A DNA stretch of 7,807 nucleotides. Origin: an uncultured Bryobacteraceae bacterium. Its GTDB lineage: Bacteria > Acidobacteriota > Terriglobia > Bryobacterales > Bryobacteraceae. This document shows positions 1 to 7,586 of this stretch, piece after piece (within the stretch, counting starts at the first letter, position 1; the number at the start of each line of letters is the position of its first letter). The DNA lies in the NCBI GenBank assembly GCA_937921835.1, contig CAKZVG010000406.1, positions 1 through 7,807 on the forward strand, in the 5' to 3' direction. A program made the translations under genes and the position numbers. The notes below the pieces were generated by a model. The model was not told where the DNA came from and did not search any database. It worked only from the letters and a program-made list of their open reading frames with translations.

Positions 1-1341
1 ATCGAGGTCCTTGCGGCGGACGGCGGCCGGGTGGTCCTGAAACAGGTTGTCCGCGGCGAGTTGCCCGGCCGCGGCATCGTCCCAGCGCTGCCACAGCCCG
101 GCGATGGCGTCGCGCGCGGCGAGCAGGGCGGGCGAGGGGGCCAGGCGGCGCGGCTCGAGGCCGCCGGTGCGCCGCAGCGCGTCGAAGGCCTGCTGCATGG
201 GCGCCGACGGGCCGGAGTACGTCAGGTTCGCCATGGCGAACATCCCCACGCCGTACTCGGGCAGCCACAGCATGTAGGATCCATAGCCGGGCAGTCCGCC
301 GCCGTGGCCCACGATGTGGCCGAAGCGGCAATCGCGCGACACGCCGAGGCCGTAACCGTAACCCGAGGCGGTGGCGCGCAGGGCGTCCGCGGGCGAAGAA
401 CGCGTCACGGAGAAGCCGCTGTCGCGCCAGGAGCGCTGCATTTCGCGCCGCGAGGCGCGGCGCACCGGTCCCCCTTCGGGCCCGTCCCGCGGCGGCCAGG
501 CGTCGAGCTGCCAGGCGACATAGCGCGCCAGATCGCGCGCCGAGGTCAGCAGTCCGCCCATGGCGCCGAAGGAGCCGTGGGCCAGGGGAGGAACGGCGAA
601 ATATTCGCCATCCCGAAGGCCATACCCGGTGGCGAGGAGCTGCGGAGGAACCGCCGCCGGTTCGAGCGTCGAGGAGGCCATCCCGAGGGGCGCGAGAATC
701 CGTTTTTCGAGATAATCGCGGTAACTCATCCCCGACGCCTTACTAATTACCCGGCCGGCCAGCGCGAAGCCATAGTTGGAGTACTCATACGTTGTGTCCG
801 GAGGGGTGGAAAAGGGAATCCCGGCTTTGAGCCAGGCGGTAAGCGTGGCTTCGCTGGCGGCAAGCTGGCGGTCGCCCCAGGGATTATCCTCGGGGAATCC
901 CGCGCCGTGAGTGAGTAACTGCCGGACGCGCAGCGGCGCGCTGTCGGAGGTGGGCAGTTTCAGGCGCGCGATTTCGGGGATCCACCTGGCCACCGGATCG
1001 TCGAGCGAGAGCTTCCCCTCGTCCCTCAGCTTCAGCACCGCCAGCGCCGTGAAGCTCTTGGTCATGGAGGCGATGCGGAACACGGTATCGGGCGTGACCG
1101 GATCGTTCGCCGCGCGATCCCGGACTCCCGAGGACTCGATCAGCGCCAACTCCCCGTCGATTACCACGCCGAAGACCAGGCCGGGGATGCCACGCTCGCG
1201 GCGGTAGTCCTCAAAGATCCTGCCGATCTCCGGGAAGGCGCGGGCGAGTTTGGCGCGGCGGTCCGGGTCCGTGAAGCGCGGCGGCTCAGCGGCGGGCGCC
1301 GGCGGCCGCGCGAGCAGAAGCAGCAGGGGCAGCTTGCGCAT
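1..1341 (-). CDS. Secreted serine hydrolase, beta-lactamase/class C esterase-like (3' end beyond window)
   Basis: Read on the minus strand from ATG at 1341, the frame stays open for 447 codons to the window edge, so the C-terminus is missing. The N-terminus (MRKLPLLLLLARPPAPAAEP) looks like a Sec signal peptide. The serine beta-lactamase/penicillin-binding fold motifs are present in order: S-x-x-K as SMTK at residues 92-95 (nucleophile Ser92, Lys95), Y-x-N as YSN at 187-189, and HGGG at 346-349 in place of the KTG triad. HGGG at this place is typical of the esterase/D-aminopeptidase-like members, so this is more likely a periplasmic peptidase or esterase than a resistance enzyme. About 60 residues follow the catalytic domain before the edge, suggesting an extra C-terminal region. 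The start overlaps the end of the upstream sialidase-like gene by 56 bases; a GGAG lies only one base before the ATG, so translational coupling is plausible. Natural substrate unknown. Confidence 0.88.
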   Translation of the reverse strand, partial: MRKLPLLLLLARPPAPAAEPPRFTDPDRRAKLARAFPEIGRIFEDYRRERGIPGLVFGVVIDGELALIESSGVRDRAANDPVTPDTVFRIASMTKSFTALAVLKLRDEGKLSLDDPVARWIPEIARLKLPTSDSAPLRVRQLLTHGAGFPEDNPWGDRQLAASEATLTAWLKAGIPFSTPPDTTYEYSNYGFALAGRVISKASGMSYRDYLEKRILAPLGMASSTLEPAAVPPQLLATGYGLRDGEYFAVPPLAHGSFGAMGGLLTSARDLARYVAWQLDAWPPRDGPEGGPVRRASRREMQRSWRDSGFSVTRSSPADALRATASGYGYGLGVSRDCRFGHIVGHGGGLPGYGSYMLWLPEYGVGMFAMANLTYSGPSAPMQQAFDALRRTGGLEPRRLAPSPALLAARDAIAGLWQRWDDAAAGQLAADNLFQDHPAAVRRKDLD

Positions 1342-3184
1342 GCTCCGAGGATAGCGCGGCGCGGGCGTGGACCACCGCTTCCGAGGTACGCAGCGCCCTG
1401 CCGTACAAACGCAGCGCGAGCACCCCGGCGCCGATGCGCAGCGTTTCCCCGCCTGCGGGCGAGCGGAAGTTGGGGTTGAAGCGGCCCCAGCCGAACTGCC
1501 GCGCCTCGCCGCCGTCGCACAGCTTGCCGTCGATGACGAAGGAGACGATCTTCGGCCCGCCGTCGACGATGGCCGCGAGGTGGTGTTTCCGTCCGGCGGC
1601 GAGCATGTCCGGGTCCGAGGCCCAACGGTTCTCCGTCCGGCCGTCGTTAAGGATGAGTTCCACCGCTCCGCGAGCCGCCGTCAGAAGCGCGAAACCGCGG
1701 CCTTCCGGAGTCCGGTTGTCAAGCAGCACCTGGCCGGGAGCGAGCGAGCCGAGGCGCACGGCGAGATCGAGCGAAAAGCCCGCGCGCAGATCCTCCGTGC
1801 CGTGGTCGGCGCGCGCGGAGCGGCGGACGAAATCGGGCAGCGCGGGAGCGAGCGCCGCAGCCGGCATGGCGCCGCCGGCGCCGGGCAGATCGAGCAGCAG
1901 CCCCTCGCTTGCGATGCGGCGGCTTTCGAACTGGCTCCACAAACCTTCGAGCAGCTCGCGGCCGATTTCGTGCACGCGCGCGACGTCCTTCTGGGTTTCG
2001 GTGAGGAAGTAACGCCCGCCGTCCTCCACCAGGTCCGGGTAGCTCATGCGAATGATGGGGTCGTCGTCGTAGAGCGCGATTTCGGGCTGGGTCCAGCGCA
2101 GGACCCTGCCGCGCGGGGAATCGGCCTCGACGCCACCCAGCAGCCAGACCGGGTTGCGGTCGTTGTAGGCGATCGAGCGGCGCTGGGGATGCTCGCCGAT
2201 GAAGCGCCCGCCGTGGTTGTGGAACCAGTAGAGGTACTTGCCGTTCTCGCAGCGCCACACGAAGTTGGCAGCGCGCGGGTGCTTCATGAGGCGGCCATCG
2301 TCGAAGCGCATGTACTGGGGCGGATCCCAGGTGCGCCCGCCATCGCGGCTGTAGGTGAACACCGGATAGCCGTCGATGGTGCGGTAGACGCAAAACAGCG
2401 AACCGTCGCTCAGCACCGCGAAGCTCTGTTCCTCGGCGATGGGACCGCCCCCGGGGGGCGTGCGCAGGCCGATGTCGCCCTCGGGCAAAGTCTCCCAGCG
2501 GATCTTTTCCGGGTCGCGCTCGGTGAGGATGTTGGGGCTGCGCAACAGCGCGCCTTCGCTCGAAGTGAAGAAGCCCTCGCCGAAACCGCCCACTTTGTGA
2601 ACCGGCACGTAGCCCGCGCCGGCATGGATGAAGGCCTTGCCGACGTTCCAGAAGAATTTGAGCTTGCCGCCGTAAGCGTTCTTGCGGTCGATCTCGAAGT
2701 CGCGCATGGGGATGTTGTAGCGCCGCGCCGACCAGCTTCGGCCGTGATCATCGCTGTACTTGAAGACGAAGTACCCGAGGCTGTCGACCCGGCGGCAGAG
2801 CCCGTCCTTGTACGCCGGTTTGTCGGCGATCACTTCGCGCACGTTGTCCGTGTTGTGGTTATAGAAGATGTAGACCCGCCCGCCGGGGACCTTCAACATC
2901 ACTGCGTAGGAGGCTTCCGGCCCGTCGGGCGGCTCGACCGCCACGGGTGAGGACCAAGTCCGCCCCTGGTCGGTGCTGCGCATAGTGATGACGTGCTGTC
3001 CGGGCTGGCCCTCGCGCCCGGCGCCGGTCGTGACGCAGACCAGCCAGGCGCCGTCATCCGTCTTGATGATGTAGGGCTGGTCGGAGTAGGTCTGGGTCGG
3101 GATTTCGCGCCCTTGCCGGATGTCGCGCCAGTCGGCGGCCGGGAGGGGAAGCAGAAGCAGGAGGCACAATAGGATCGCTCGCAT
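1286..3184 (-). CDS. Secreted sialidase-like Asp-box (BNR) protein with C-terminal LamG-like domain
   Basis: A 632-residue protein from ATG at 3184. An in-frame ATG at 3298 would add 38 residues, but the 3184 start places a clear Sec signal peptide (MRAILLCLLLLLPLPAA) at the N-terminus, so it is preferred even though no strong Shine-Dalgarno is seen. There is no lipobox cysteine. Three Asp boxes (S-x-D-x-G-x-[ST]-W) mark a six-bladed beta-propeller of the sialidase/neuraminidase type: STDQGRTW at 70-77, SDDHGRSW at 144-151 and SRDGGRTW at 279-286. Residues about 462-612 look like a concanavalin/LamG-type beta-sandwich, often carbohydrate-binding. The canonical FRIP motif, which supplies the first catalytic arginine of true sialidases, seems to be replaced by SDQP (34-37), so a different glycan specificity or a non-catalytic propeller is possible. 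It is probably exported to handle glycans and co-expressed with the downstream serine hydrolase. The last 18 residues, Ala/Arg-rich, come from the overlap with that gene. Confidence 0.83.
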   Translation of the reverse strand: MRAILLCLLLLLPLPAADWRDIRQGREIPTQTYSDQPYIIKTDDGAWLVCVTTGAGREGQPGQHVITMRSTDQGRTWSSPVAVEPPDGPEASYAVMLKVPGGRVYIFYNHNTDNVREVIADKPAYKDGLCRRVDSLGYFVFKYSDDHGRSWSARRYNIPMRDFEIDRKNAYGGKLKFFWNVGKAFIHAGAGYVPVHKVGGFGEGFFTSSEGALLRSPNILTERDPEKIRWETLPEGDIGLRTPPGGGPIAEEQSFAVLSDGSLFCVYRTIDGYPVFTYSRDGGRTWDPPQYMRFDDGRLMKHPRAANFVWRCENGKYLYWFHNHGGRFIGEHPQRRSIAYNDRNPVWLLGGVEADSPRGRVLRWTQPEIALYDDDPIIRMSYPDLVEDGGRYFLTETQKDVARVHEIGRELLEGLWSQFESRRIASEGLLLDLPGAGGAMPAAALAPALPDFVRRSARADHGTEDLRAGFSLDLAVRLGSLAPGQVLLDNRTPEGRGFALLTAARGAVELILNDGRTENRWASDPDMLAAGRKHHLAAIVDGGPKIVSFVIDGKLCDGGEARQFGWGRFNPNFRSPAGGETLRIGAGVLALRLYGRALRTSEAVVHARAALSSEHAQAAPAASARAAAGARR

Positions 3185-3220
3185 TTGCCACAAGGATACC
3201 CCAAGGACGCAGTTCGGAGA

Positions 3221-3236
3221 CCACCGCCGGCCGTGG
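3221..3236. repeat. Imperfect 16-base palindrome upstream of the sialidase-like gene
   Basis: CCACCGCCGGCCGTGG pairs with its own reverse complement at seven of eight positions; the fifth pair is mismatched. It ends 36 bases before the sialidase-like start codon, a place where a dimeric repressor or activator could bind. In such GC-rich DNA an inverted repeat of this length may be chance, and no regulator family is recognised. Confidence 0.2.
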
Positions 3237-3468
3237 GCGTAATCCACCCCGTGCGGAACTTCACCCACCCCGCGGCGGGCGTCGGCGGCCGGGCACACGG
3301 GCTCAGGCGGCGGGCGGTGAAGTGCAAATACCAGAAACGCGGAAGTATGGGGTAATCCGGCCTGAATTGACTTCTATCGCGCCGGCTTGGACCCGCAATT
3401 GCCGGAGAACACGACACAGTACAAGCTGGGGTGAGTTTTGCCACACCCGGGCTGTAGAGAATCTCAAC

Positions 3469-3474
3469 AAGGAG
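3469..3474 (+). promoter_or_regulatory. Ribosome binding site of the iron-sulfur subunit gene
   Basis: AAGGAG lies 8 bases before the ATG at 3483. This decides the start: an in-frame ATG 45 bases upstream (3438) has no comparable site and would add 15 residues before the Tat signal. Confidence 0.75.
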
Positions 3475-3482
3475 TGGCCGGC

Positions 3483-4412
3483 ATGGCGGAATCCGTCGAA
3501 GTCACCAAGGCCCTGGCAAAGGAGTCCGGCAGACGCAGGTTTTTCCGTGCGCTTGCCAGCCTGGGGTCAGGCGCGGTAACGGGATTGGCTGGAGTCAAAC
3601 TGCTCGAATCGAAGCGGGCGGAAGCGGCGGAGATCCCGCCGCCGCTCACGGAGTCGAGCGGGACCCTCATCCTGCGGATGCAGCAGGAGCTCGAAGAGAC
3701 CGTGCGCAGCGGGCGGACGCCAAGCTGGGTGATGGTGGTGGATACGCGGAGGTGCGTCGGGTGCGACGCGTGCACGGTGGCTTGCCGCGCCGAGAACCCG
3801 ACCGGGCCGGGCGCCAACTTCCGGCGCGTCATCCAGCGCGAACACGGTCCCGGCCAGGGCGCTTGGGCGATTTTCAAACCGGTCAACTGCCTGCAATGCG
3901 AGGATCCGCCTTGCGGCCGGGCGGTGCCTCGGGGCATGATCTGGAAGCGCCCGGACGGGATCATCGAGTTCGATTACGATCGGCTGAAGGGCCCCTACGC
4001 CCGCGCGGCGGCCAGGGCTTGCCCCTTCGGACAGATCCGCGTCGACGAAGGCAAGACGTTTACCGAGGGCACGCCCGCCGAGCAGCCCTACGAGTTGCGG
4101 TCCTTTGTCGAAAATGGCCAGGTCCGCACGCGGAAGCGGGGCGCGGGCGGCCTCAACGACACGGCGCGCAAGTGCACCTTCTGTAGCCACCTGCTGGACG
4201 CCGGGGTGCTTCCGGCCTGCGTGACCACCTGCCTTGGGGGCGCGATGTATTTCGGCGACGCCAACAACCCGGGCAGTCTGGTTCGCGAGATCACACAGGG
4301 CCGCCGGATCTTCCGGGGGCACCAGTACGCGGGCGTGACCCCGCGAGTGATCTACTTCGAGGAGCCGATGCCGGACGCAGCCCACATCGACTGCACGGCC
4401 TGCCACTACTGA
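3483..4412 (+). CDS. TtrB-like iron-sulfur electron-transfer subunit, Tat-exported, three predicted [4Fe-4S] clusters and a C-terminal CxxCH
   Basis: A 309-residue protein of the TtrB/PsrB/DmsB ferredoxin-like family, which carries electrons between a molybdenum subunit and its redox partner. A twin-arginine signal is seen at 17-22 (RRRFFR) followed by a hydrophobic stretch, so the folded protein is exported with its clusters. Cysteine motif I is complete (C91, C94, C97, C101), as is motif IV (C231, C234, C246, C250). Motif II has C136, C139 and C144, but Val148 stands where the fourth cysteine should be. Motif III keeps only its last cysteine (C180); Gly170, Ala173 and Ala176 occupy the other ligand places. 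In this fold those four missing residues together bind one cluster, so three clusters are expected. The C-terminus reads CTACHY (304-309), a c-type heme attachment motif not usual in this family. The Mo subunit gene begins 9 bases downstream. Family assignment is firm; physiological partner unknown. Confidence 0.9.
   Translation: MAESVEVTKALAKESGRRRFFRALASLGSGAVTGLAGVKLLESKRAEAAEIPPPLTESSGTLILRMQQELEETVRSGRTPSWVMVVDTRRCVGCDACTVACRAENPTGPGANFRRVIQREHGPGQGAWAIFKPVNCLQCEDPPCGRAVPRGMIWKRPDGIIEFDYDRLKGPYARAAARACPFGQIRVDEGKTFTEGTPAEQPYELRSFVENGQVRTRKRGAGGLNDTARKCTFCSHLLDAGVLPACVTTCLGGAMYFGDANNPGSLVREITQGRRIFRGHQYAGVTPRVIYFEEPMPDAAHIDCTACHY
4392..4406 (+). other. CxxCH heme c attachment motif at the extreme C-terminus of the iron-sulfur subunit
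   Basis: Codons TGC ACG GCC TGC CAC encode C-T-A-C-H, with one tyrosine before the TGA stop. In an exported protein this is the standard signature for covalent heme c. It could instead bind another metal or be fortuitous, since no cytochrome fold is visible around it. Confidence 0.5.
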
Positions 4413-4417
4413 GGGGG
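4412..4417 (+). promoter_or_regulatory. Ribosome binding site of the molybdenum subunit gene
   Basis: AGGGGG begins on the last base of the preceding stop codon and ends 4 bases before the ATG at 4422. The tight spacing supports co-translation of the two subunits from one mRNA. Confidence 0.55.
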
Positions 4418-4421
4418 AACC

Positions 4422-7400
4422 ATGAATCGGAACGGACAGACTCACCAGACTTCGCCCAGTGAGGCCAGGCCCGAGCAGGCCCGGCGCGAAATGCTCCGGA
4501 CGGGCGCGCTTCTGGGAGGCGCGTGTCTGGCGGCGGCGATGAAGGCCACAGCGGCCGGCGACTGGCGCGAGGGCCGCGTCGCCCCGAAACCGCCGGAGGC
4601 GGCCGACTTCATCTACACGACCTGTTTGCAGTGCAACACCGGCTGCGAGATCAAGGTCCGTATCCAGGATGGCGTGGCGGTGAAGATCGACGGCAACCCG
4701 TACGGACCGAGGGCGATGGACCCGCACATCCCCTGGAACACGCCGGTGGCGGCGGCGGCAAGAATCAAGGGATCCATCTGCCCCAAAGGCCAGGCGGGCA
4801 TCCAGACCACCTACGATCCCTACCGCGTCATCAAGGTCCTGAAGCGCGCGGGCGCGCGCGGCGAGGGCAAGTGGGTGACGATTCCCTTCGAGCAGGCCAT
4901 CAGCGAAATCACCGAGGGCGGCGTGCTGTTTCCGCAGGACGGCGGCCGGCGCGTCACCGGCATGCGCGAATTGTACGCGCTCAAGGATCCGCGCGTATTC
5001 GCCGCCATGGCCAGCGACATCACCGCCATCCGGAACAAGAGGATGACGGTAGCCGAATTCAAGGAGAAGCACAAGGACCACCTGGATGTGCTGATCGACC
5101 CCGACCATCCCGACTTCGGGCCGAAGAACAATCAGTTCGTCTTCAACTGGGGCCGCCTGAAAGCGGGCCGCTCGGAGTTTTTCCAGCGTTTCGTCAAGGA
5201 CAGCTTCGGCTCCAACAACGCGCACGGCCACACCACCGTCTGCCAGGGTTCCATCTACTTCGCGGGCAAGTCCATGGCCGACCAGCCCTCCGGCGGCAGT
5301 TGGACCGGCGGCGCGAAGGCTTACTGGATGGCCGACTTGAGCAACGCCGAGTTCGTGGTCTTCTGGGGGGCCGCGGTGCTGGAAGGCAACTACGGCCCGC
5401 CGCTGAAAATCCCGAAGATCATGCGCGGTCTGGCGAGCGGGCGGCTCAAGGCCGTAGTGGTCGATCCACGCCACACCAAACTGGGGGCGAAAGCCTGGAA
5501 GTGGCTGCCTATCAAGCCCGGCGAGGACGCCGCCATGGCCATGGCCATGATTCGCTGGATCATCGACAATCAGCGCTTCGACAAGCGTTACCTGGAGAAC
5601 TGCAACCGCGCCGCGGCGGCGGCCGACGGCGAGCCCACCTGGAGCAACGGCGCGTGGCTGGTGAAGCTGCGCAGCGACGGCTCGGCGGGCGAGTTCGTGC
5701 GGGCATCGGAGTTGGGACTCGGCGGGGATGACGATACTTTTGTGTGTCTGAAGGACGGCAAACCCGTGGCCTTCAAGTCCGATGACAGCGCGAATCCCGC
5801 CGAGGGCGACCTGTTCGTCAGCACGACCATTAACGGCATCCGGCTGAAGAGCGGAATGCAACTGCTCAGCGAGGAGGCGCGGCAGAAGACGATTGAGGAG
5901 TGGGCCGCGATCTGCGGCCTCAACGCCGCCGATATCGTGGTGGTGGCGCGGGAGTTTACCTCGCACGGCAAGCGGGCCGTGGTCGAGATCCATCGCGGCG
6001 TCTCGCAGCACACCAACGGCTTCTACAACGTCCTGGCCACCATGGGCGCGCTGAATATTCTGATCGGCAACCTGGACTGGAAGGGCGGCCTGGTGTACGG
6101 CGCCGGCGCATACGGCGAGACCGGCGGGACGGGGCGCCCGTTTCAGTTAGGCGATCACCCGGCCAAGATCGCACCCATCGGCATCGATATCATCCGCGGC
6201 GGCGCGACCTACGAGACGAGCACCATCTTCAACGGCTATCCCGCCAAACGGCCGTGGTATCCGCTGGCCAGCGACGTGTATCAGGAAGTGATTCCATCGG
6301 CGGGGGACGCCTATCCGTATCCCATCAAGGCGCTCTTTCTCTATATGGGATCGCCCGTCTACGCGCTGCCGGCGGGCCACTCGCTGATCCCCATTCTGTC
6401 GAATCCGGACAAGATCCCGCTGTTCGTCTGTAGCGACATCACGATCGGCGAAACAAGCATCTACGCGGATTATATTTTCCCCGATCTGACTTACCTGGAA
6501 CGCTGGGAGTTTCACCGCACGCATCCGTCGATCGTCCACAAGGTCTCGCCGGTGCGGCAGCCGGCGGTCGCCTCGCCCAACGAAACCGTCCGCGTGTTCG
6601 GCCAGGAGATGCCCGTTTCCATGGAGGCGGTTTTCCTGGCGCTCGCCGAGCGGCTCAACCTGCCGGGTTTCGGCCCCGGGGCTTTCGCCGGCAAGGGAGA
6701 CCTGCTCCGGCCGGAGGATTTCTACCTCCGCATGGTGGCCAATATCGCGCACGGCGATTCCAGTGGCACGGGCGATGTCTGCCCCGACGCCAGCGACGAA
6801 GAGATGGCGGTCTTCCTCAACGCGCGCAAACATCTGCCGAAGTCCGTGTTCGATCCCGAGCGCTGGCAGGCTGTGGTGGGCCCGGAATGGTGGAAGAAGG
6901 TGGTTTATGTGCTCAACCGCGGCGGGCGCTGGTGGAGCTACCAGGAGGCCTGGACGGGCGAACAGACCAAGTCGAAATTCGGCAAGCTGGTGAATCTGTA
7001 TCACGAGAAGCCGGCCAAGACCCGGAACTCTCTGACCGGCGAGTATCTCAAGGGTCTCGCCACTTACTTGCCGGTGCGGAATTCCATCGGCAGGGCGCTC
7101 GATCACCACGGCGCGCCGCTGCACATGATCACCAACCGCTCGATGCTCGCCTGCAAGAGCAGAACGGTTTCCAATTACTGGCTGCTCGACATCCAGCCCG
7201 AGAACTATCTCTATCTGCATCCCTCCGACGCGCGGCGGCTCGGTCTCAACGACAACGACCAGGCCTGGGTGATCTCGGCCTCGAACGCGACCGCCGGCTG
7301 GGACTACGGACCCGGTAAACGCAAGCCCATGGCGGGACTGGTTCGCACCACGGAGCGCATCCGCCCGGGCGTGGTGACATTCGAGCTGGGTTGGGGTCAC

Positions 7401-7586
7401 TGGTGCTACGGCGCCTCCGAGCAGACCATCGACGGCGTGGCGGTTCCGCCCGACGAGCGTCGCGCGCGCGGCGTGCACGCCAATGCGGCGATGTATGTGG
7501 ACGAACACCTCCGTTCGCCCTTGAGCGACGTGGTCGGCGGCAGCGCTGTTTTCTACGACTCGATGGTGTACTTGTTCAAGGTTTAG
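4422..7586 (+). CDS. TtrA-family molybdopterin (Mo-bisPGD) oxidoreductase catalytic subunit, tetrathionate reductase-like
   Basis: A 1054-residue member of the DMSO reductase superfamily, close to the roughly 1000-residue length of tetrathionate reductase TtrA. A Tat-type signal is seen at 21-26 (RREMLR) followed by a hydrophobic stretch. The N-terminal [4Fe-4S] site is complete (C68, C71, C75, C120, then Lys122 in CPKG). Cys274, in TTVCQGS, sits where family members place the molybdenum ligand. TtrA-like segments recur along its length: GEGKW at 147-151, NSFGS-like at 260-264 (DSFGS), [10 protein letters not shown] at 376-385, TSHGK at 513-517, NGFYN at 532-536 and PEDFYLR at 764-770. The C-terminal molybdopterin dinucleotide-binding region spans about 890-1030. 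It should work in the periplasm with the adjacent iron-sulfur subunit. Tetrathionate is the default guess; related enzymes (ArrA, SrdA, other sulfur-oxyanion reductases) use other oxyanions, so substrate and direction are unproven. The 3' end overlaps the convergent DNA ligase gene by 11 bases. Confidence 0.9.
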   Translation: MNRNGQTHQTSPSEARPEQARREMLRTGALLGGACLAAAMKATAAGDWREGRVAPKPPEAADFIYTTCLQCNTGCEIKVRIQDGVAVKIDGNPYGPRAMDPHIPWNTPVAAAARIKGSICPKGQAGIQTTYDPYRVIKVLKRAGARGEGKWVTIPFEQAISEITEGGVLFPQDGGRRVTGMRELYALKDPRVFAAMASDITAIRNKRMTVAEFKEKHKDHLDVLIDPDHPDFGPKNNQFVFNWGRLKAGRSEFFQRFVKDSFGSNNAHGHTTVCQGSIYFAGKSMADQPSGGSWTGGAKAYWMADLSNAEFVVFWGAAVLEGNYGPPLKIPKIMRGLASGRLKAVVVDPRHTKLGAKAWKWLPIKPGEDAAMAMAMIRWIIDNQRFDKRYLENCNRAAAAADGEPTWSNGAWLVKLRSDGSAGEFVRASELGLGGDDDTFVCLKDGKPVAFKSDDSANPAEGDLFVSTTINGIRLKSGMQLLSEEARQKTIEEWAAICGLNAADIVVVAREFTSHGKRAVVEIHRGVSQHTNGFYNVLATMGALNILIGNLDWKGGLVYGAGAYGETGGTGRPFQLGDHPAKIAPIGIDIIRGGATYETSTIFNGYPAKRPWYPLASDVYQEVIPSAGDAYPYPIKALFLYMGSPVYALPAGHSLIPILSNPDKIPLFVCSDITIGETSIYADYIFPDLTYLERWEFHRTHPSIVHKVSPVRQPAVASPNETVRVFGQEMPVSMEAVFLALAERLNLPGFGPGAFAGKGDLLRPEDFYLRMVANIAHGDSSGTGDVCPDASDEEMAVFLNARKHLPKSVFDPERWQAVVGPEWWKKVVYVLNRGGRWWSYQEAWTGEQTKSKFGKLVNLYHEKPAKTRNSLTGEYLKGLATYLPVRNSIGRALDHHGAPLHMITNRSMLACKSRTVSNYWLLDIQPENYLYLHPSDARRLGLNDNDQAWVISASNATAGWDYGPGKRKPMAGLVRTTERIRPGVVTFELGWGHWCYGASEQTIDGVAVPPDERRARGVHANAAMYVDEHLRSPLSDVVGGSAVFYDSMVYLFKV

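Larger units (their letters stand above)
3185..3482. promoter_or_regulatory. Divergent intergenic region with presumed promoters for both operons
   Basis: These 298 bases separate the start codons of the leftward sialidase/hydrolase operon and the rightward molybdoenzyme operon, so promoters for both must lie here. I found no convincing sigma70 box pair. The best rightward candidate, TTGCCG (3399-3404) with TACAAG (3420-3425), has a 15-base spacer and is weak; TTGACT at 3367-3372 has no matching -10. The half near the sialidase start is very GC-rich, while 3320-3480 is more AT-rich, as expected for a promoter of the rightward operon. An 8-base palindrome GCAATTGC sits at 3395-3402. No convincing small gene or RNA is seen. 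Confidence 0.4.

Noticed and set aside
31..918. A 295-codon open frame on the plus strand at the left edge
   Set aside because: The minus strand here encodes the serine hydrolase with all three catalytic motifs; the plus frame has no recognisable features.
1..1341. Antibiotic-resistance beta-lactamase
   Set aside because: SxxK and YxN are present, but HGGG replaces KTG and the protein is longer than class C enzymes, fitting the broad esterase/peptidase group, so there is no ground for a resistance call.
1367..2950. A 527-codon open frame on the plus strand opposite the sialidase-like gene
   Set aside because: Its composition is an antisense shadow (Ala/Val/Arg/Glu-rich with no motif), while the minus strand carries Asp boxes and a signal peptide.
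3367..3425. Possible sigma70 promoter hexamers TTGACT and TTGCCG/TACAAG
   Set aside because: Spacing or -10 match is poor; they are noted in the intergenic entry but not called as a promoter.
4410..4424. The two redox genes are in the same reading frame, separated by one TGA and three codons, which could suggest stop read-through or selenocysteine giving a fusion
   Set aside because: The downstream gene has its own Shine-Dalgarno and its own Tat signal, which would be buried in a fusion; separate subunits are the family norm, and I see no SECIS-like evidence.
5533..5549. Short tandem CCATGG repeats
   Set aside because: They encode an Ala-Met run (residues 371-376) within a helix of the molybdoenzyme and are explained by codon choice.
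3567..6011. A very long open frame on the minus strand (814 codons) opposite the two redox genes
   Set aside because: It lies antisense to two genes with clear family motifs, its product is a His/Arg/Ala-rich string without domain signatures, and high GC readily keeps the antisense frame free of stops.
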